A stretch of DNA of 64,000 bases from Colias croceus (GCF_905220415.1 NC_059547.1:9126501-9190500); one strand, 5' to 3'; counted from the stretch's first letter, positions 12,001 through 27,000 are shown. Notes: generated by a model from the letters alone, not told the origin. Translations and numbers: made by a program.

Positions 12001-15000
12001 TTACACATCGAAAGTAATGGAAAATATTTTTTTTTTTGTTTAGTTTTAACTCTTAACCCACCGACTAACTGGACTTCAACCATCAAAAAAGATTTAATGA
12101 CGAATTGCCTGACGCCTGAAGCTGCAAAGGACAGAACAATGTGGAGAAGGAGTGTTGGATGTGCTGACCCCAAATAAATGGGATAAGGCAAGGGAGATGA
12201 TGATGAGTTTTAACTCTTAAATTATTTTACGTTTAGAAAGAGTTATCTAACGAGTAACGATCAGTGGATTTTTTTTTTTGGTTTCGAGGTGATGGCAAGT
12301 CAAGAAAGGCCATGAAAAAAAATATAGACGGTTTCAAAATCTTGGACACGTCCTTAAAATAGCTAACAGTTAAAATCTTACCCATAAAGGAATCCTCTAG
12401 AATGCAAATGCGCCAACCCCGAGCTGACGTCACACATAAGTTGCAGAGGCACTCCGCTCTCGTTCAATATCGCCATTTTGGGACGGTTCATCTCTAGGTA
12501 TTGTTGAAGATCCTGCAATTTTGAAAAAATAACAACTTCAATAACGAGTAAATTCTTAAATTTTATATTTGAATAGTGACCATAGACAAAAAAATTGATA
12601 CATACATTTTCTATAGACCAAAAATTTACACAATTTGTGTCTCCATTATTTACTGCAGATAAACTCACCATAGAGCACAGCTCGAACATCAGCAGCCAAG
12701 GGTCCTCCGTGAGACACTTGGCTATAAACGGCAGAACATTCTCATGACTGATGTCGCGGTACATCCTGGCTTCGTCAAGGAACCGCGCCTTATCTTCCAA
12801 ACTTGCGTTTTGGTTCAATATCTTCACTGCTACTGTTGTTGATGAGGGACCATCTTCTACTTCGCCTTCGACCACCTGAAGATTGTGGTAAAGTATTATT
12901 TATGCATTATGTGAGAAATGAACAAAGCATTTGTCTATTGTGATCGAGAAGAATATAAAATTACCCTGAAATTAAGAAAATAAATGCAATCAAGGTGGAC
13001 ATAAATATTGACTTATCATAATATGATTTAAGTTATGTTTCAATATGAAGAGCCTTACACAAAACAACGTTTTAAGTAACTATTATTTTAACAAATATCC
13101 TAAAACTAAATACACTCACCCTGCCAAACCATCCTCTGCCTATTTCTCGAAGGTACTGCAGCTGACTCCTCGGAAAGTCCTCCCCACCTACAAGATATGA
13201 ACATGAATCGTGAATAAATGAATATAAAACTGTCGCAGTTACGGGATAACAATACGAATTATTTAGTCGACCGCTTATAGAAAGCCTATTCAAGTCAAAA
13301 GCCTGGTCTAGACCAGCGTTGCGAAGTTTTCTCGGTACAATAAGGTGAAATTTATTACACGTCGTTGAATATTGTTGAATAGTCGTATAATCATCTTTAT
13401 GGGAATTGCTTATGTATTTTATACAACAACTGCCATTTCTGCAATAAATCAATGACAGTAATTTTCTTTACGACAGTTTAAGGAACTATTATGTTTTGTT
13501 TCTGCACTATCTTTTAAATCGATCTACACACTAATGTAAGACGTTGTGTCGTACTGTATAAACTGCATTTTGAACAAGCTCTACTCACCGAACCAATCAG
13601 CGCATCTTTCTAATGGGTCTAGGACACGTATCCCTGACGGTAGCGGCTCGAACTCCACCACAGAGTCCCTCACTCTATTCCGCTCCTCATTCTCACTTAT
13701 GATGTACGCCGCTGCGTTGTTGTTCGCAATATTCTGCATTTCACGCAACGAGATAGGCCCGTTGTTGTTGTCCTCGCTGATGTTGTTGTTGACCGGCTCG
13801 GAGAAACCCGAGTCCGGCGGCTGCGAGCGGCGCGCATCGTGCAGGTGCGTCGCGCTCGCTGTGAATAACTGCAGAGGGAAATTGGAGTTTAATACAAGGG
13901 AATAGAGAGCAAATTACAGTAATACGGATGTATGATGGTTTGCGATGATTGGCTTGGTGATGTCTAAGATGTGCCAATGTACATGTACATATAGCAAATG
14001 GTGATGATAAATAAAACAGAATGAGGCACGAATACAACAGAATGGTGCGTTTTCAAGCTATTACATTAAATGCCTAATTATGGAGGCGGTGGCAGCACCA
14101 TTTTTATTGTCATCTAGTCTCGTTTCATGCTAGATATATTTTTAAAAAATTTCCGTGAATAATCCAAATTATTCTATACATAAAATAGCATTTGAACACT
14201 GCGTGATAAGATAAATATACACCAATAACTTAATTAAAGACCAGACGATCATAATTCGAGTGATAAATATAAAAAGTACGTAAAATAGGTAGTATACCTA
14301 CGCAAGCGAAGCCTTTAAAGTACTCTTAGTATGATTGCAATAATTACATCTTGTAGTGGCTATTACGAAGCACCAAGCTGTTAACAAGTCTACGAGTCTA
14401 CCACCTACATAACTTTATACAATATTTCAGATTTGATTTTTATTTTGTTCTGAATTTCATAATTTCTTTAGTTTTATATGAGACGATGATGAAGGTACGG
14501 ATATGGCTAGCTCATGCATGATCCGAATTTTACCGCTATATGTAAAATTCGGATCATAGTGATAGTGTGAAAAAGAATAAAAAGAAAAATTCGAGTATAG
14601 TTATAATATTTCTTCTGTTTAAAATCTTCAACCCTTTTGCAATCAATATAATATATTCATAGGTATTAGGTTTAACAGGATGACATAGTTTACTTTGGTA
14701 TAAAATGATTTAGATTTAAAAACCCATTATAAAACTAGCTTTTATTTACAGACTTCAAGAAATATAACTCTTATCAATTAACATTAATAGAAAAAAAACC
14801 TGTATAAAAACAGCAATACGTCTGCGAATTAATCAGCATACGGATGCTCATTAATGATTATTGATTATGACTCACAAAGACAATCACTCAGGTATTTCCT
14901 TATTAAACAAACTGCTCAATAAAAAACTGAATAAACCATTGATAAACATCCTATCAGAGTAGCGTAACGATTCGTGAATGGCGGCTTTAGTGAACATGAA

Positions 15001-18000
15001 AAATACGCAAAATAAAAAAGAGCGTGTGTGCCGAGCACACGTGTTGGAAGTGAAACTTCTTTGACAAGATTCAAAGATACCAAAATCATCGCCTTAATGA
15101 CGTGACGGTATTGCCATGATGCGACCTTGAAAATTTTCTCTGAACGCGCATAAAGAAGTTTCACTTCAAAAAGAGATGAAGCAACAACATCTATGGAAAC
15201 GTTACAAATACATCCATATAGAGCTACCTGATTGTCTGTTCCTTCGTTCGGCTGGAGACAAGAAAATATGAATAAATATCGTACATATGACGTGATCATT
15301 TATCTAGACACGTGTATCGCAGCATAACGTCAATATTTTACAATATAGTACATATAGTGGGACATAATAGCTTATTAAAATACATATACATAATTATATG
15401 TAGCCTTGGAAAATGTTACAGCATCGCATTGTAATATATACCGAATGAGATAAACTCTTCTGTAACTAATTTATTTCAAATTGTATTGAGATAAATACAT
15501 ATTTTATGGATTTTATCTGTGGCAGGAAAAAGATGGATGCCCAAAACCTTGCGACTTATTACACTAAGACTGACAAATCATTCCATGCAATGAGGTGTAT
15601 AATTTGAAAACATTAATAAAAGTTCTCGAATATTCAGTCTCAAACAAAACCTCTATGAAAACTAGATAGACATTTCATACAAAGGTATAAACAATAAACA
15701 TGTTGTATTGTATTCGCTAGGTTGTGTCCCAACTCCCAAAGCTAGACAAAGGCATCCCCAAGGCGCTTCCATAAATCGTGATCATAAGCTATACCATATA
15801 ATTAATTTCATACTAATATTATAAAGCTGAGAGCTGAAAAGTTTGTTTGTTTGTCTAACTAACTACTAAGAAACTTCTGGTCCGATTAGAAAAAAATCTC
15901 CTTGTGTTAGATAGCCCATTTATCAAGGAAAGCTATAGGCTATATATCATCACGCTAAGACCAACAGGAGCAGAGAGCAAAATCACATAATATTTCCTCA
16001 CTAAAGAATCGAAACCTCAAGCTCGATATCAATTTCAATAATTAATTAATGAACAGACACACCGGGTCAAAAACCTTTCCTTCATTACTATCATACTTTA
16101 AACGAAGTAAATAGGAGACCAGGAAGATTAGAGAATTCATACTGAATAAAATTACCTCGTGAAACTAATTCAATGAAGTCGTAAAAAATATTTTTAATTT
16201 AAGTATAATGAATTCAGAAATCCTGCCGGTTAATCCTCATCGCTTTGCCTCCTCCCATTGACCTAATTTAATAAACCTCGATTTGCATACGCCCATATTA
16301 AATTCATTTCTATAGGTGAATTTTGATGTTACCTCTATTAGTGAAAAAAATTGACAAACGGCTTTAGAATAAAAAAAGTTAACTTCAATACGCGACCGAT
16401 ACAAGGTTCGATAAAACTGAGTCATGTATCAAATTGGGTAAATGAAAATGGCAGTTTTCAGCGCTCCGAAGCCATTAGTTACCGCACCCAGTGTCGGCGC
16501 GACCATCCCTTTCATTGAAGACTACATGATATATTGATTTTTTTTTTGCTCCTGTGAAAAATTCGCTTTTCATACATCATTGCCCAACAAAGTTATGCCT
16601 TTAGGTTTACGTACGTATGGGAGATTCCATGATATGCAATCATATTTCTTCATAAATACCTTTTTAAATTTACAAATCATGTTGCATCAATCTGCGTAGA
16701 AAACTTATAGTACATCATATATTCATATTATAGCTTCTTAGTTCTTATATTATTGTGTTTCGTAAGGTAATACACTGTTAGTTTAAAATATCTCGGCGTA
16801 TATTTACAAGGACATCATTTGGGCAAATGCCTACAAAACATACAAGAGTAGGTATGCTTTTTTTCACAAAAAGTGAGCATTTTAAAATTTAATGGGCTAT
16901 GTTTAGTTTTTCTATTAAAACAGAATAAAAATTGTAGATTTCGTGGATAAGCCAACGAGTCAATTACACGGTATATCTACCGTGCGAACGGGGACATAAT
17001 TAACATGTATTGCAAGCGTTTATGTAATACTAATAGCTATATACCAAGACGTAGTCTTATGAATAAATGATATAAAGACATGCCTATAAAAACCACAGTG
17101 TAATATAGTGTAACATAGTCTATTGTCTATCGTAGTACTGTTGGATTCAATGAAGAAGTTACGCATACATTTCAGCAATATACAGCTCAATAAGAATTGT
17201 TGTTGAAGTGTACCAGTCATTTTATTATATAATGGATCAAAATCCGTTTGTCGGAGATAGATGACTTATTTCGGTTAACCGGACAGACTGTATCATGAAT
17301 ATCCCATTCATATTTCCTGCACCAAATACTTAACTACACAAATATTTACAAACATCGTTGTCATACGACACTAAACCATCTAAACGGAGCATTGTGTGTA
17401 AACAGTTACACAATCGAACAAAAAAATCAGCACGCCCATACATACATACATGCGTATTGTGAACCCGTGCGTTGTGACGACAGATCAACAATGGAGCGAA
17501 TCTTACGACAACAACAATGAGAATTAATCGATGTATTTGATGAAATAAACTGCAAATCAAATGTTTTTCTGGTTTGATAATAAGCGATTGCATCGACCCC
17601 AATACATAGTATGAATCTATCCTATCCTGACCCCTATAACACAGGTTTAACCTAGCATAGAGGTCATTGTTTAAACTCTGGTTGTAACAAAATGTATGTA
17701 CCTGCAAATTAGATCTGTAAATTCCATGTGTTTGTGTTTCTGAGTCAAATAAACTTTATTTTATTTTTATTTTTTTTTATCTAGCGCACTTGAAAATTTG
17801 TTAATGTTCAAATACCCTCAGATCGAAAAAATAAATAACATTATTTTTTCTTGCACGATTTATTTCATGATCGTACTGCACGTACCGACTTTTCATTTAA
17901 TACCTATTTCCAAAACCCAATAAGAAATTATGTAATAAAAAACCCGTTCCACTATGGTTTAAAAATACTGATAAATACATTTTTTCACAACAGAGTCATC

Positions 18001-21000
18001 TAGTATGATTGATAATGAAGCTGTGTACAAGAGGAATTCAGGTGAATTGCCAACTAATAATAAATTACGTACTTCCTCGAACCGCAGAAAAACTGTTTAC
18101 GTCATTCTAGGCACTATAGATAGGGCTGTATTATGTCTATTCATTCAACACTTTTAGAACTTCTTTTTTACTTATATGCAAAGTATGTACGATAATTTTG
18201 AGTAAATATAAATAATTACTCAATTTCTTAGATCCCAATTATAATAGGCAAGTGCCAAAGAAGTAACTATGAAGCTAAGCCTGATGTCCTTTGTCAACCC
18301 TTTTAATTTCAAAGGGTTCACCTTTTTCTCATCTTCCCTTTTCACTACACTACGGTATTTTGCAGACATAATAAAAACCTCATAAACTTTAAATAAAGTA
18401 TTAATATATAATATTATTAGTAGTAGGTACATAATAGCACGATAAAAAGAACGCAAATTTTTTTAGTGCAACCAACCAACCCTAATAGCAAAAAAGTCTT
18501 ACAGGAAAAATGTATTTAAAAAATACTTACAACATATCATTGATATGTGTCTACGGACATTACTTCTATATCTAAAGTTGGGACATACCGAAGAAAGAAT
18601 TTGGCGTCACATCCGTTTGTAGTACATGAAGTTTTGTGCAAAAATGTCTATGTAAAGTATATCCTAAGACCTAAGTCCTTAACTAAGCTACTACCATAGT
18701 ATAAAGAGAACCTACTACGTTAACGAACTTACCTTACCTTAACTAAGATAAGGATTTAGGATAAGCAACAAGCAAGGCATTGGTAAGTGCAGTTCATTTA
18801 AATAAAGGATCAAAAATTTCATATCATCATGCACCTCTACTATGGTACTATATGGAAGACCTTTCTAGAAATTCTACCCCAGGTAATCGAGCAAAACCGA
18901 GTCAAAATTTACTCTCCCCGTTCAATAAGATACACGTGAACACCGATCGAAAATAGAATCGATATTAAAGATATTGTTTTCGTGCCAAAATAATTCGAAT
19001 AGCGATGTGGACATTGACGCGGTTTCTGAGTTTTACATGCCGACCACAAGACGGTGAGATACCTCATACCTATACCATTAACTTGGTGATATATCATAAC
19101 ATAAATAAATTAATGGAATGGAAACAATTACAAAGCATACAGTAGGTTTCTCGACGAATTCATTATCATCAGTCAATTAATTTTCAGCAATGTTATGGAA
19201 GACTTAAAAATGAACATTGTTAATACAAATTTATTCGTAAGTCAGTCATCAATTAAACGAGCTATATTTAAACCAGTCACTTTTGAAAATCTTTTTGGCC
19301 AAAATAACAATAAAGCAGTACCCCAGCACCCATCATGAGCACGATGGCTCATCATGAGATATAAAGGCTTAAAAATACTCAATTAAAATCCTGTCAAGTG
19401 CAGCAAAGCTTTTTAGCCGCGCAACAAACTAGTTTTGCATCCCTAATGAACCCTCGTAATGTTAACATTTTGCTATGAAAGTAATGTTAATTATAATAAA
19501 TTGCATTTTTTTAATGAATAAAATATCTTATTCCATTTAAATGAAACTCATCTTGGCCAAAATAATTCGAATAGCGATGTGGACATTGACGCGGTTTCTG
19601 AGTTTTACATGCCGACCACAAGACGGTGAGATACCTCATACCTATACCATTAACTTGGTGATATATCATAACATAAATAAATTAATGGAATGGAAACAAT
19701 TACAAAGCATACAGTAGGTTTCTCGACGAATTCATTATCATCAGTCAATTAATTTTCAGCAATGTTATGGAAGACTTAAAAATGAACATTGTTAATACAA
19801 ATTTATTCGTAAGTCAGTCATCAATTAAACGAGCTATATTTAAACCAGTCACTTTTGAAAATCTTTTTGGCCAAAATAACAATAAAGCAGTACCCCAGCA
19901 CCCATCATGAGCACGATGGCTCATCATGAGATATAAAGGCTTAAAAATACTCAATTAAAATCCTGTCAAGTGCAGCAAAGCTTTTTAGCCGCGCAACAAA
20001 CTAGTTTTGCATCCCTAATGAACCCTCGTAATGTTAACATTTTGCTATGAAAGTAATGTTAATTATAATAAATTGCATTTTTTTAATGAATAAAATATCT
20101 TATTCCATTTAAATGAAACTCATCTTGGCATTATTCATAAAGTATATGGATTCATAATATGGTCTAAATATCTATTCTTTTGGCTGACTAAAACGACCAT
20201 TCACTGCTTCTCGATGTCTCACAATGTTCATAAATAAAAATAGCGGAATTTTCTAGACGCTCACGCTTTTGGACATTATTCAATTACCCACAAATGGGAT
20301 CGGCAGACAATACGCGCGATGGCTTGTGACATTGCCTCGTCCTTCCAACGTTGCGTTCCCACGCTTCAGTAATTGGATTTCAATAATGAAATGTACATAT
20401 ACCGTGCCTAAACGGCGTAGATAAAGATCAGCGAGTTCACAATTTTACCTTTGCATATGGTCAATTGAATATGTTTGCTTTAAAACTGATCGTTTATACG
20501 TAGGTAATACGCAAAACCCTGAAATTATATTAAACGACGAGCCCACCCTGCTAAGCAATTAATTTATGACTCGTTCGGGGAAGCGCCGCACCTAATCTTT
20601 TTTGATACACTTAAAACGAAATGCGACTATTATTGATAAAGTAATGTGTATGAATCGCTGCCACTACGTCGTAATAAAAATCTGATTATTCAAAGCATGC
20701 AAGTGTTTAATTAGTAACGCCACAACAATAAGTAATTCATAACATGTTGATTCCATTTAATAAGAGTACTGTAGTTTCAAGGGGAGCACGTGCGCGCGTA
20801 GTCTGTAATTACTAATTACTGCCTAATGGTCTAACGTGTGTAGGTTGGTACAGTGAGTCACCGCTAACCGGCTGATGCGCTCGCGCAGCCGCGCAGTATC
20901 ATCTAAGGTTACTTGAGCAAAAACGTCAACAATACATTTTGTACTCATAGGCTGGAAAAACAATGGATTTTGTAGAGAATGTGAAATCCTTTTGGCCATG

Positions 21001-24000
21001 GTCACAGACAAAATAGCTGAACACTGCTTAATTATATCACTGTAGTTAGATATTCTGTACATTAAAATTGTGTGGATTTTAATAATAATCTGTTATCATA
21101 CGTATATAATGTAATGACTTTTGCTGTATACAAACTGATAATAATATGTAGGTAGTTATTACATGAATAATTCTGAGACAACAAATGAAGATTTGTTTAC
21201 TTGTTCGTTTATACCTACTATGAATTATATTTTGTCCTGATAAATCATATACGTAGCACAAGGCAATGCACGTAGGGGAAGTGGGCCCAAAGGGGGCACC
21301 TTACCGAAAAATTAAAAAAAATGAAGTTTGAAAAGAAGTTAAACCATTTATTTTTTTGCAAAAAGTTCCATTATTAAATACTTTTGAATGCTAAGAGGTT
21401 AAATTTGTCAGAAGTTAAAGTATATAATAATTATTAACACTTAACAGATTACTAAAAGCCTACGATTGCCTGCTTTGCCCGAAGGGGTGGCCTAAAGCGG
21501 GCTTTCGTTTAGGGCAAAACGGGCAGTAGTTGGGTAAAGCGGGCAGGCCTGGATTTAAACAGCAGATTTCAAAATATACAGCCACAAATAATATATATAA
21601 TAAATAGAGTAAAAGACAAAATTATAGAGTAAAAGACAAAAGTATTTTATAAGTTATGTAGTTATTTCAAACAGTCACACAATTATTTTTAAATTTATAT
21701 ATGAAACAAAGGAACTTAAAAAAATAAAAGTCTCATATAGTCTCATTACAAAATTAAAAATAAATTTATAATTGTCATTAATGATGAAACAAATTATAAA
21801 GGTCGGCATAACATGTGAACGACAAGTATTTAAACAAAATAATTCCTAAAATAATGTACCTAATAGGTAAGTATACAAGTTCCATAAATTCTTGTTTAGA
21901 CAGCCCGTAAAATAAAGAGTCCACGTATTCCAAAAGCTCCATATCTTGTTCCGTATAAAAGACAGTAGATAGTAAACCTACCAAGCTCATTACACGAACG
22001 ATTTAAGATGTCTTTGCAATGTCGTTCTTGGAATCCCATATTTAGTTGCTACTTTTTTGACAGGTTTTCCTAAAGCCGCGTATAGATTAAGCGCGGCAAA
22101 CCATCGAACATAGGCGCGCGCGGCGGCCGCGCACTATGTAGACGGGATCGCCGCGCGCGGCGACCCGAACATTGCCGCGCTCGAACGTGCCGCGGGGCGA
22201 TCCGCTCTCTGTCGGTTTTTAAGACCGCATCAAAGGAGCTTCAGTCGTTCGCTCGCGCGCCGTGTGGACGTTTTGTAATTTTGGTGATTCGGCTCGCGCG
22301 GCGTATACGTAAAAATAGACAACGAAAAATGCCGTTTACTAATACAATTGTATGGCGCTGATGAATTTTTGTGGAACAGATTTCCTCCCAATACCACAAT
22401 AAATCGGTAAGGTATGATGCGTGGGTAGAAATCAGTAAAAAAATAGATATACCTATTCCTGACTTGAAAAAGAAAATGACTATACTTTTGGCGTCCTACA
22501 GAAGAGATGTTCGTGATGGATCGCCTGCCGCGCGCGGCAACTACGTTCAACTTAAAATATATCTACATATTGGCTCGCGCAGCAAATGATCGTCAACTCT
22601 GGTCGAACATTGGCTCGCGCGGCTGCCGCGCTTAATTTATACGCACCTTAACTCTTGCACTTCTCGCATTGCTTGCTGCATAGTTGAGCGTTGCCATGAG
22701 GTTTTTGAAGTTTTACACTTATATTTACTAACCATATGAAAGGAAAAAGCAAATTAACAAAAGAATGTATGTGTGTGTAATGAATGAAAGAAAGAATGTA
22801 AGTGAATTTTAGCGGACGGGGCAAAGCGGGCGCGTGCCCGCTTTACCCTGCCCGCTTTGCCTTTTTCGACATATGAAAGGTTCAGACGAAATTCTAACAT
22901 CAAAATTTTTAGACACGTAGATTTTTATGGAACTAAAATACGGCCAGATAGCCACTTAATAACTTACAAATTTTGGTTGAAGGATTGTAAACACCAAAAT
23001 AAAAAGAACACATATTACATACCTTGCAATATTTTTCAAAAATCATCGAAAAACATTTATTTGTTGCAGCTTGTAAATGCGTGCTCGCAAGCGAATCGAA
23101 CGACTGCCGCGGGGTGGGCTAGGGGTGTGGGGATCGTGCTCACGTGTCGCCTGCGCGCCATTATTTAAAATTCCGATACTATACTGAGTGCCCGCTTTAG
23201 GCTCTGTGCCCACTTTAGGCCTCCTTCCCCTATCATAGCCGAGGTCAGAATTCTGCAACTTTACAATCCTATTTGATATCTCCCAATTAATAATAAATTT
23301 TAACATGGGCTTTAGCAGACCACTTCTCGACTTCACCAGATTAAAACAGCAGTGATTGTCACAATAAACCAATTTTACGACTATTTGTGGATCATATGGA
23401 TATGATTAATCGAATGCGTAGTAATAAAAGGGTTCCTTGCTGCGTTTTATTACAACAATCAAGGAGATATGTTCAAGAATCATCTCAATATTGCCGCTGA
23501 CACGATGCGGGTGCAGGATATGAGCGCGACGAGAGACAACTATTTATAAACACGCCTTATCTCGATGACTAAGCGCACTTTAATTTGTACTAGTTAATAA
23601 ACAAAGGTACGTCTTTACGCATCTGTATTTGTGTAAACAACGATATTTACAAGTTAGTTACCTACGTATAATAAGATACTGTTAATGGATGATATTCATA
23701 TTGTTTATGTAAACATGTAGCTAATCTGTGAAGATTTAAAATCGTTTATTATGAACCACTATTGTATAGAGAAGAACCGCACCAACAACATTATTGAGTT
23801 CTTTGTTGATACGTTTATTTTTCGAGATTTAACATAACGGGTATGGGATAGGACATATGGGAGAAAAAGGGTTTTAGCGCTATTTCTCTGAAAAGATGAA
23901 TAAGAGTAGTTTTAAGAATACATAATACGATTTACCACACTATCATAATATCATTGGCTTCGCATCACGCCGTATTTCCTTTTCCTTTCCAGTGTTTGCT

Positions 24001-27000
24001 AAATTGAATTTACTGAACTATAAGCTAGTCGGTATTTACTCAAACATCTTAGTTTACGTAGTAATATGCAAACCTTATTCAATACTACAAGTCTACAATA
24101 CACCTTTAATGACATAAGCACAAATGAGCAAACAACGTGTGCTAAATGAACCAATTTGCTCGTCGAATTAGCAACCATCTTGTTCAGAGTGACGTCACTG
24201 ATAGAAAAATACTTTCCCGTGATCGCGATGCAATGTTGTATAAATTATAAACTGTAAACGTAGGAAGTCCGTCTCACATGGTGCTTAATTGTTAAATGGA
24301 ACGGAACGCTCAATGAAAGCAGGGCGAATGTGACGTGATTCAATATTGGATAACAGATGCGAAATAAGAGTAAAGAGAGGTAAACAGCTGGAGACGAGTG
24401 TTTTTCGTTGTTTGTGAAGTTTAAAAGGTCCATGTGTGTGCAACGACAGATCGCGATTACAAAAACAACATGGAAGAGAACAAAACAATGTAAAGAAACG
24501 ACGAATGGTCAGCTGTTGAATTTTGTTATGTTTGGTTTCGTTTAAAGGATCTTAGAATAAATTGAGAAGATTTTTATCAAAAAACGATTTTTATAAAAAT
24601 GCGATTGAAAAGTACATAATATGAATTTATGTACTGACTGACTCAAAATGTAAGAAAAAGCAAAATGTAAATGTGTAATTTTTATGGTAACTGATAATAA
24701 TTTGCCATATAATCTAACTGATTTCTTAATAGGTTGCTTTCAACATAACTATGAAATCTTTCATATATCGCTCATTTCAACATCAGATGACCGCCACGGC
24801 TCAAATGTCAAGACCAATCAATAAAGTGTCGATAATCTTTTCATAGCCACTGCCTGATTTAGATTCGAAATATTTCTGAACATTGTATTTCTATTCTGAA
24901 GAAAATTTGTAAGAGTCAACAGTCAACAAGTGTTAAAAAAACAATAACACGATCCTCATCTCACTTAACATAATGTACAAACATGAATAAATAAATAAAT
25001 GACTCGATCAATAAAAATGTTTTGCATAGCAATCAAGTGAAAACAACAGGAAAACCATCTTATTCCACAACATTTTCCTACTTCTTCGAAACTCCAACCT
25101 CCGCACTTAATCGACAAACAATAAAGGGTATCAAGTGTACACAATCCAACCTTTCTAAAAAATCTGTGACCTACCCCAAGGCCGTTTATATTAGCTTATC
25201 TGCTGATTCATCCGCTGTCAAGGCGTTCCTACTATCTGTGCTACGATACTCAAATTACGTTGATCGATCCACAAGGCCACTCTTTGATCTCATGATTTAT
25301 TCACTAGTGCAATTTTTAGACCCATTAGTCATTACGACGTTGATGGATCTTAATTCCGAGTACTACTTCATAAATACTCAATGCTGTTTATTATCTCATT
25401 TATTTATGTTTCGTTTTAGAGTTCCTTCATAGAGTAATTTTATTTTCGACCATTCAGATAAACCCATGTTTTAATAACCTTCTTTATAATTTAAATTGGC
25501 TTTTATTTTTCTGAATTCAAACCTTTAAATCCGAAAGAAACGAAAAGGACTTCTTGAAAACACTCAGCTCTATATCAATCCATTTCAATTTTATAGAAAA
25601 GGGTTTGCGCATTGTATAATGTATAGGGCACCTATTCGTGAACATTTCGAGCGTACTCCACATATCCGAACCGGCGTCAACTTTTCTAATGTTTTGAGAG
25701 TTCACTGCTAGGTCAACAAGCCCGCATTCTGCCCGTGCATTACTCGGAGTAGTAATACGGGAGGTACAAAGCGATGAGAAGGGCACGTAGCCGGGGGCAG
25801 GGGTTGCCACCCGCGCGTGGAAAACAAAAAGGAAATGCAAAACGCGTTTCGCAATTTATATTTTATAGTCGTGTCCTAGTGCTTACATAATGTTGTAGAC
25901 AAAATGAATCCTGGAAATTCACGACAACTTTTTAATTATTTTCACAGCGCTGCATTGATCCCGAGCTATTAATTTAATAAAGCAAATAATATTTTTTAAT
26001 TAATACTGCTGTTTACACAAACAAAAGTTGTATAATAATATTTCAAAGTGCCTACTTTGAAATGTTAGTTTCCTTGGCATTTCGTATATTAACAAACTTT
26101 ACCTGTTTCTCATATCTCTTCTACATTTCCGCGTAAATAATGTTTACGAATAAAAAAGTTCGCATATATTTCATCTGAACTGTGGCAATCCTAGCAAGGA
26201 TCGTTCGTTTCGGGCACCCTGCCAAGCCGAAGCGCCACTGCGCCCACTGCATCGTCTGTCAGCGCCACAATAAATCTGCGCTCGTAAAATCTCTATTATC
26301 CCACCGCTAAGACATAATTTCGCGTATCATCAAGCAGAACGGGAAATAGTCGGCGTGAATGTCTCGTGCGTAGTCTAGGGTTTTTAATGTGAAGCATCTC
26401 AAAGTCCAACGGGAAAGAATTCGCGAGGTGCTGTTATTTTTTTATGCCTGCGTCTAAGTACTTTATCGTGTTGTTGACACGCACAACGGATACGACGCTT
26501 TAATTTGAAATAAAATAACCATCTACTTATACTAGGTGATTCACTATAAGATACGTTCGTTTAAAACCTTAAAACTTCTAAATAAGGTTGTTTAGAAGAT
26601 TTGCCAAAACGTAATGAGCTACGACATGCCGAGTCGTGATAAATATATCATTATCATTACACGCGCCATTCTTGAAGAACATTACGCTTGATTAGTATAA
26701 TAATAGCCCATTCACAGAGAGACGATGATAAAAACCGCCAATTTCTTTAGAATAAGGGCATCTATGCACGCAATCATTATAGAAAGCTACTTTTGGTTTT
26801 AAAAATATCCCAAGAGAAGAATTAAGGGCAAAAAGAGCTGTACAGAAACTGTAATAAGCTATTCTTTACAGGGCGTTGCACCCAGAAGTATGACCTAATT
26901 CACTAATGGAAAATTAGCTCCTGTTTCCCATAGCGCTTTCATCCAGGGTCTGTTATTTTCCGCTTATATTCACTTCAAAAGGGATACTGTCCTATTTAAA

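Noticed and set aside
22230..22550. 106-aa minus-strand open frame
   Set aside because: Lies antisense within the GC-rich Harbinger-like element; the plus-strand MADF-like reading is the meaningful one.
25022..25432. 136-aa open frame in the large LMTK intron
   Set aside because: No recognisable domain, AT-rich composition, no supporting splice sites or start context.
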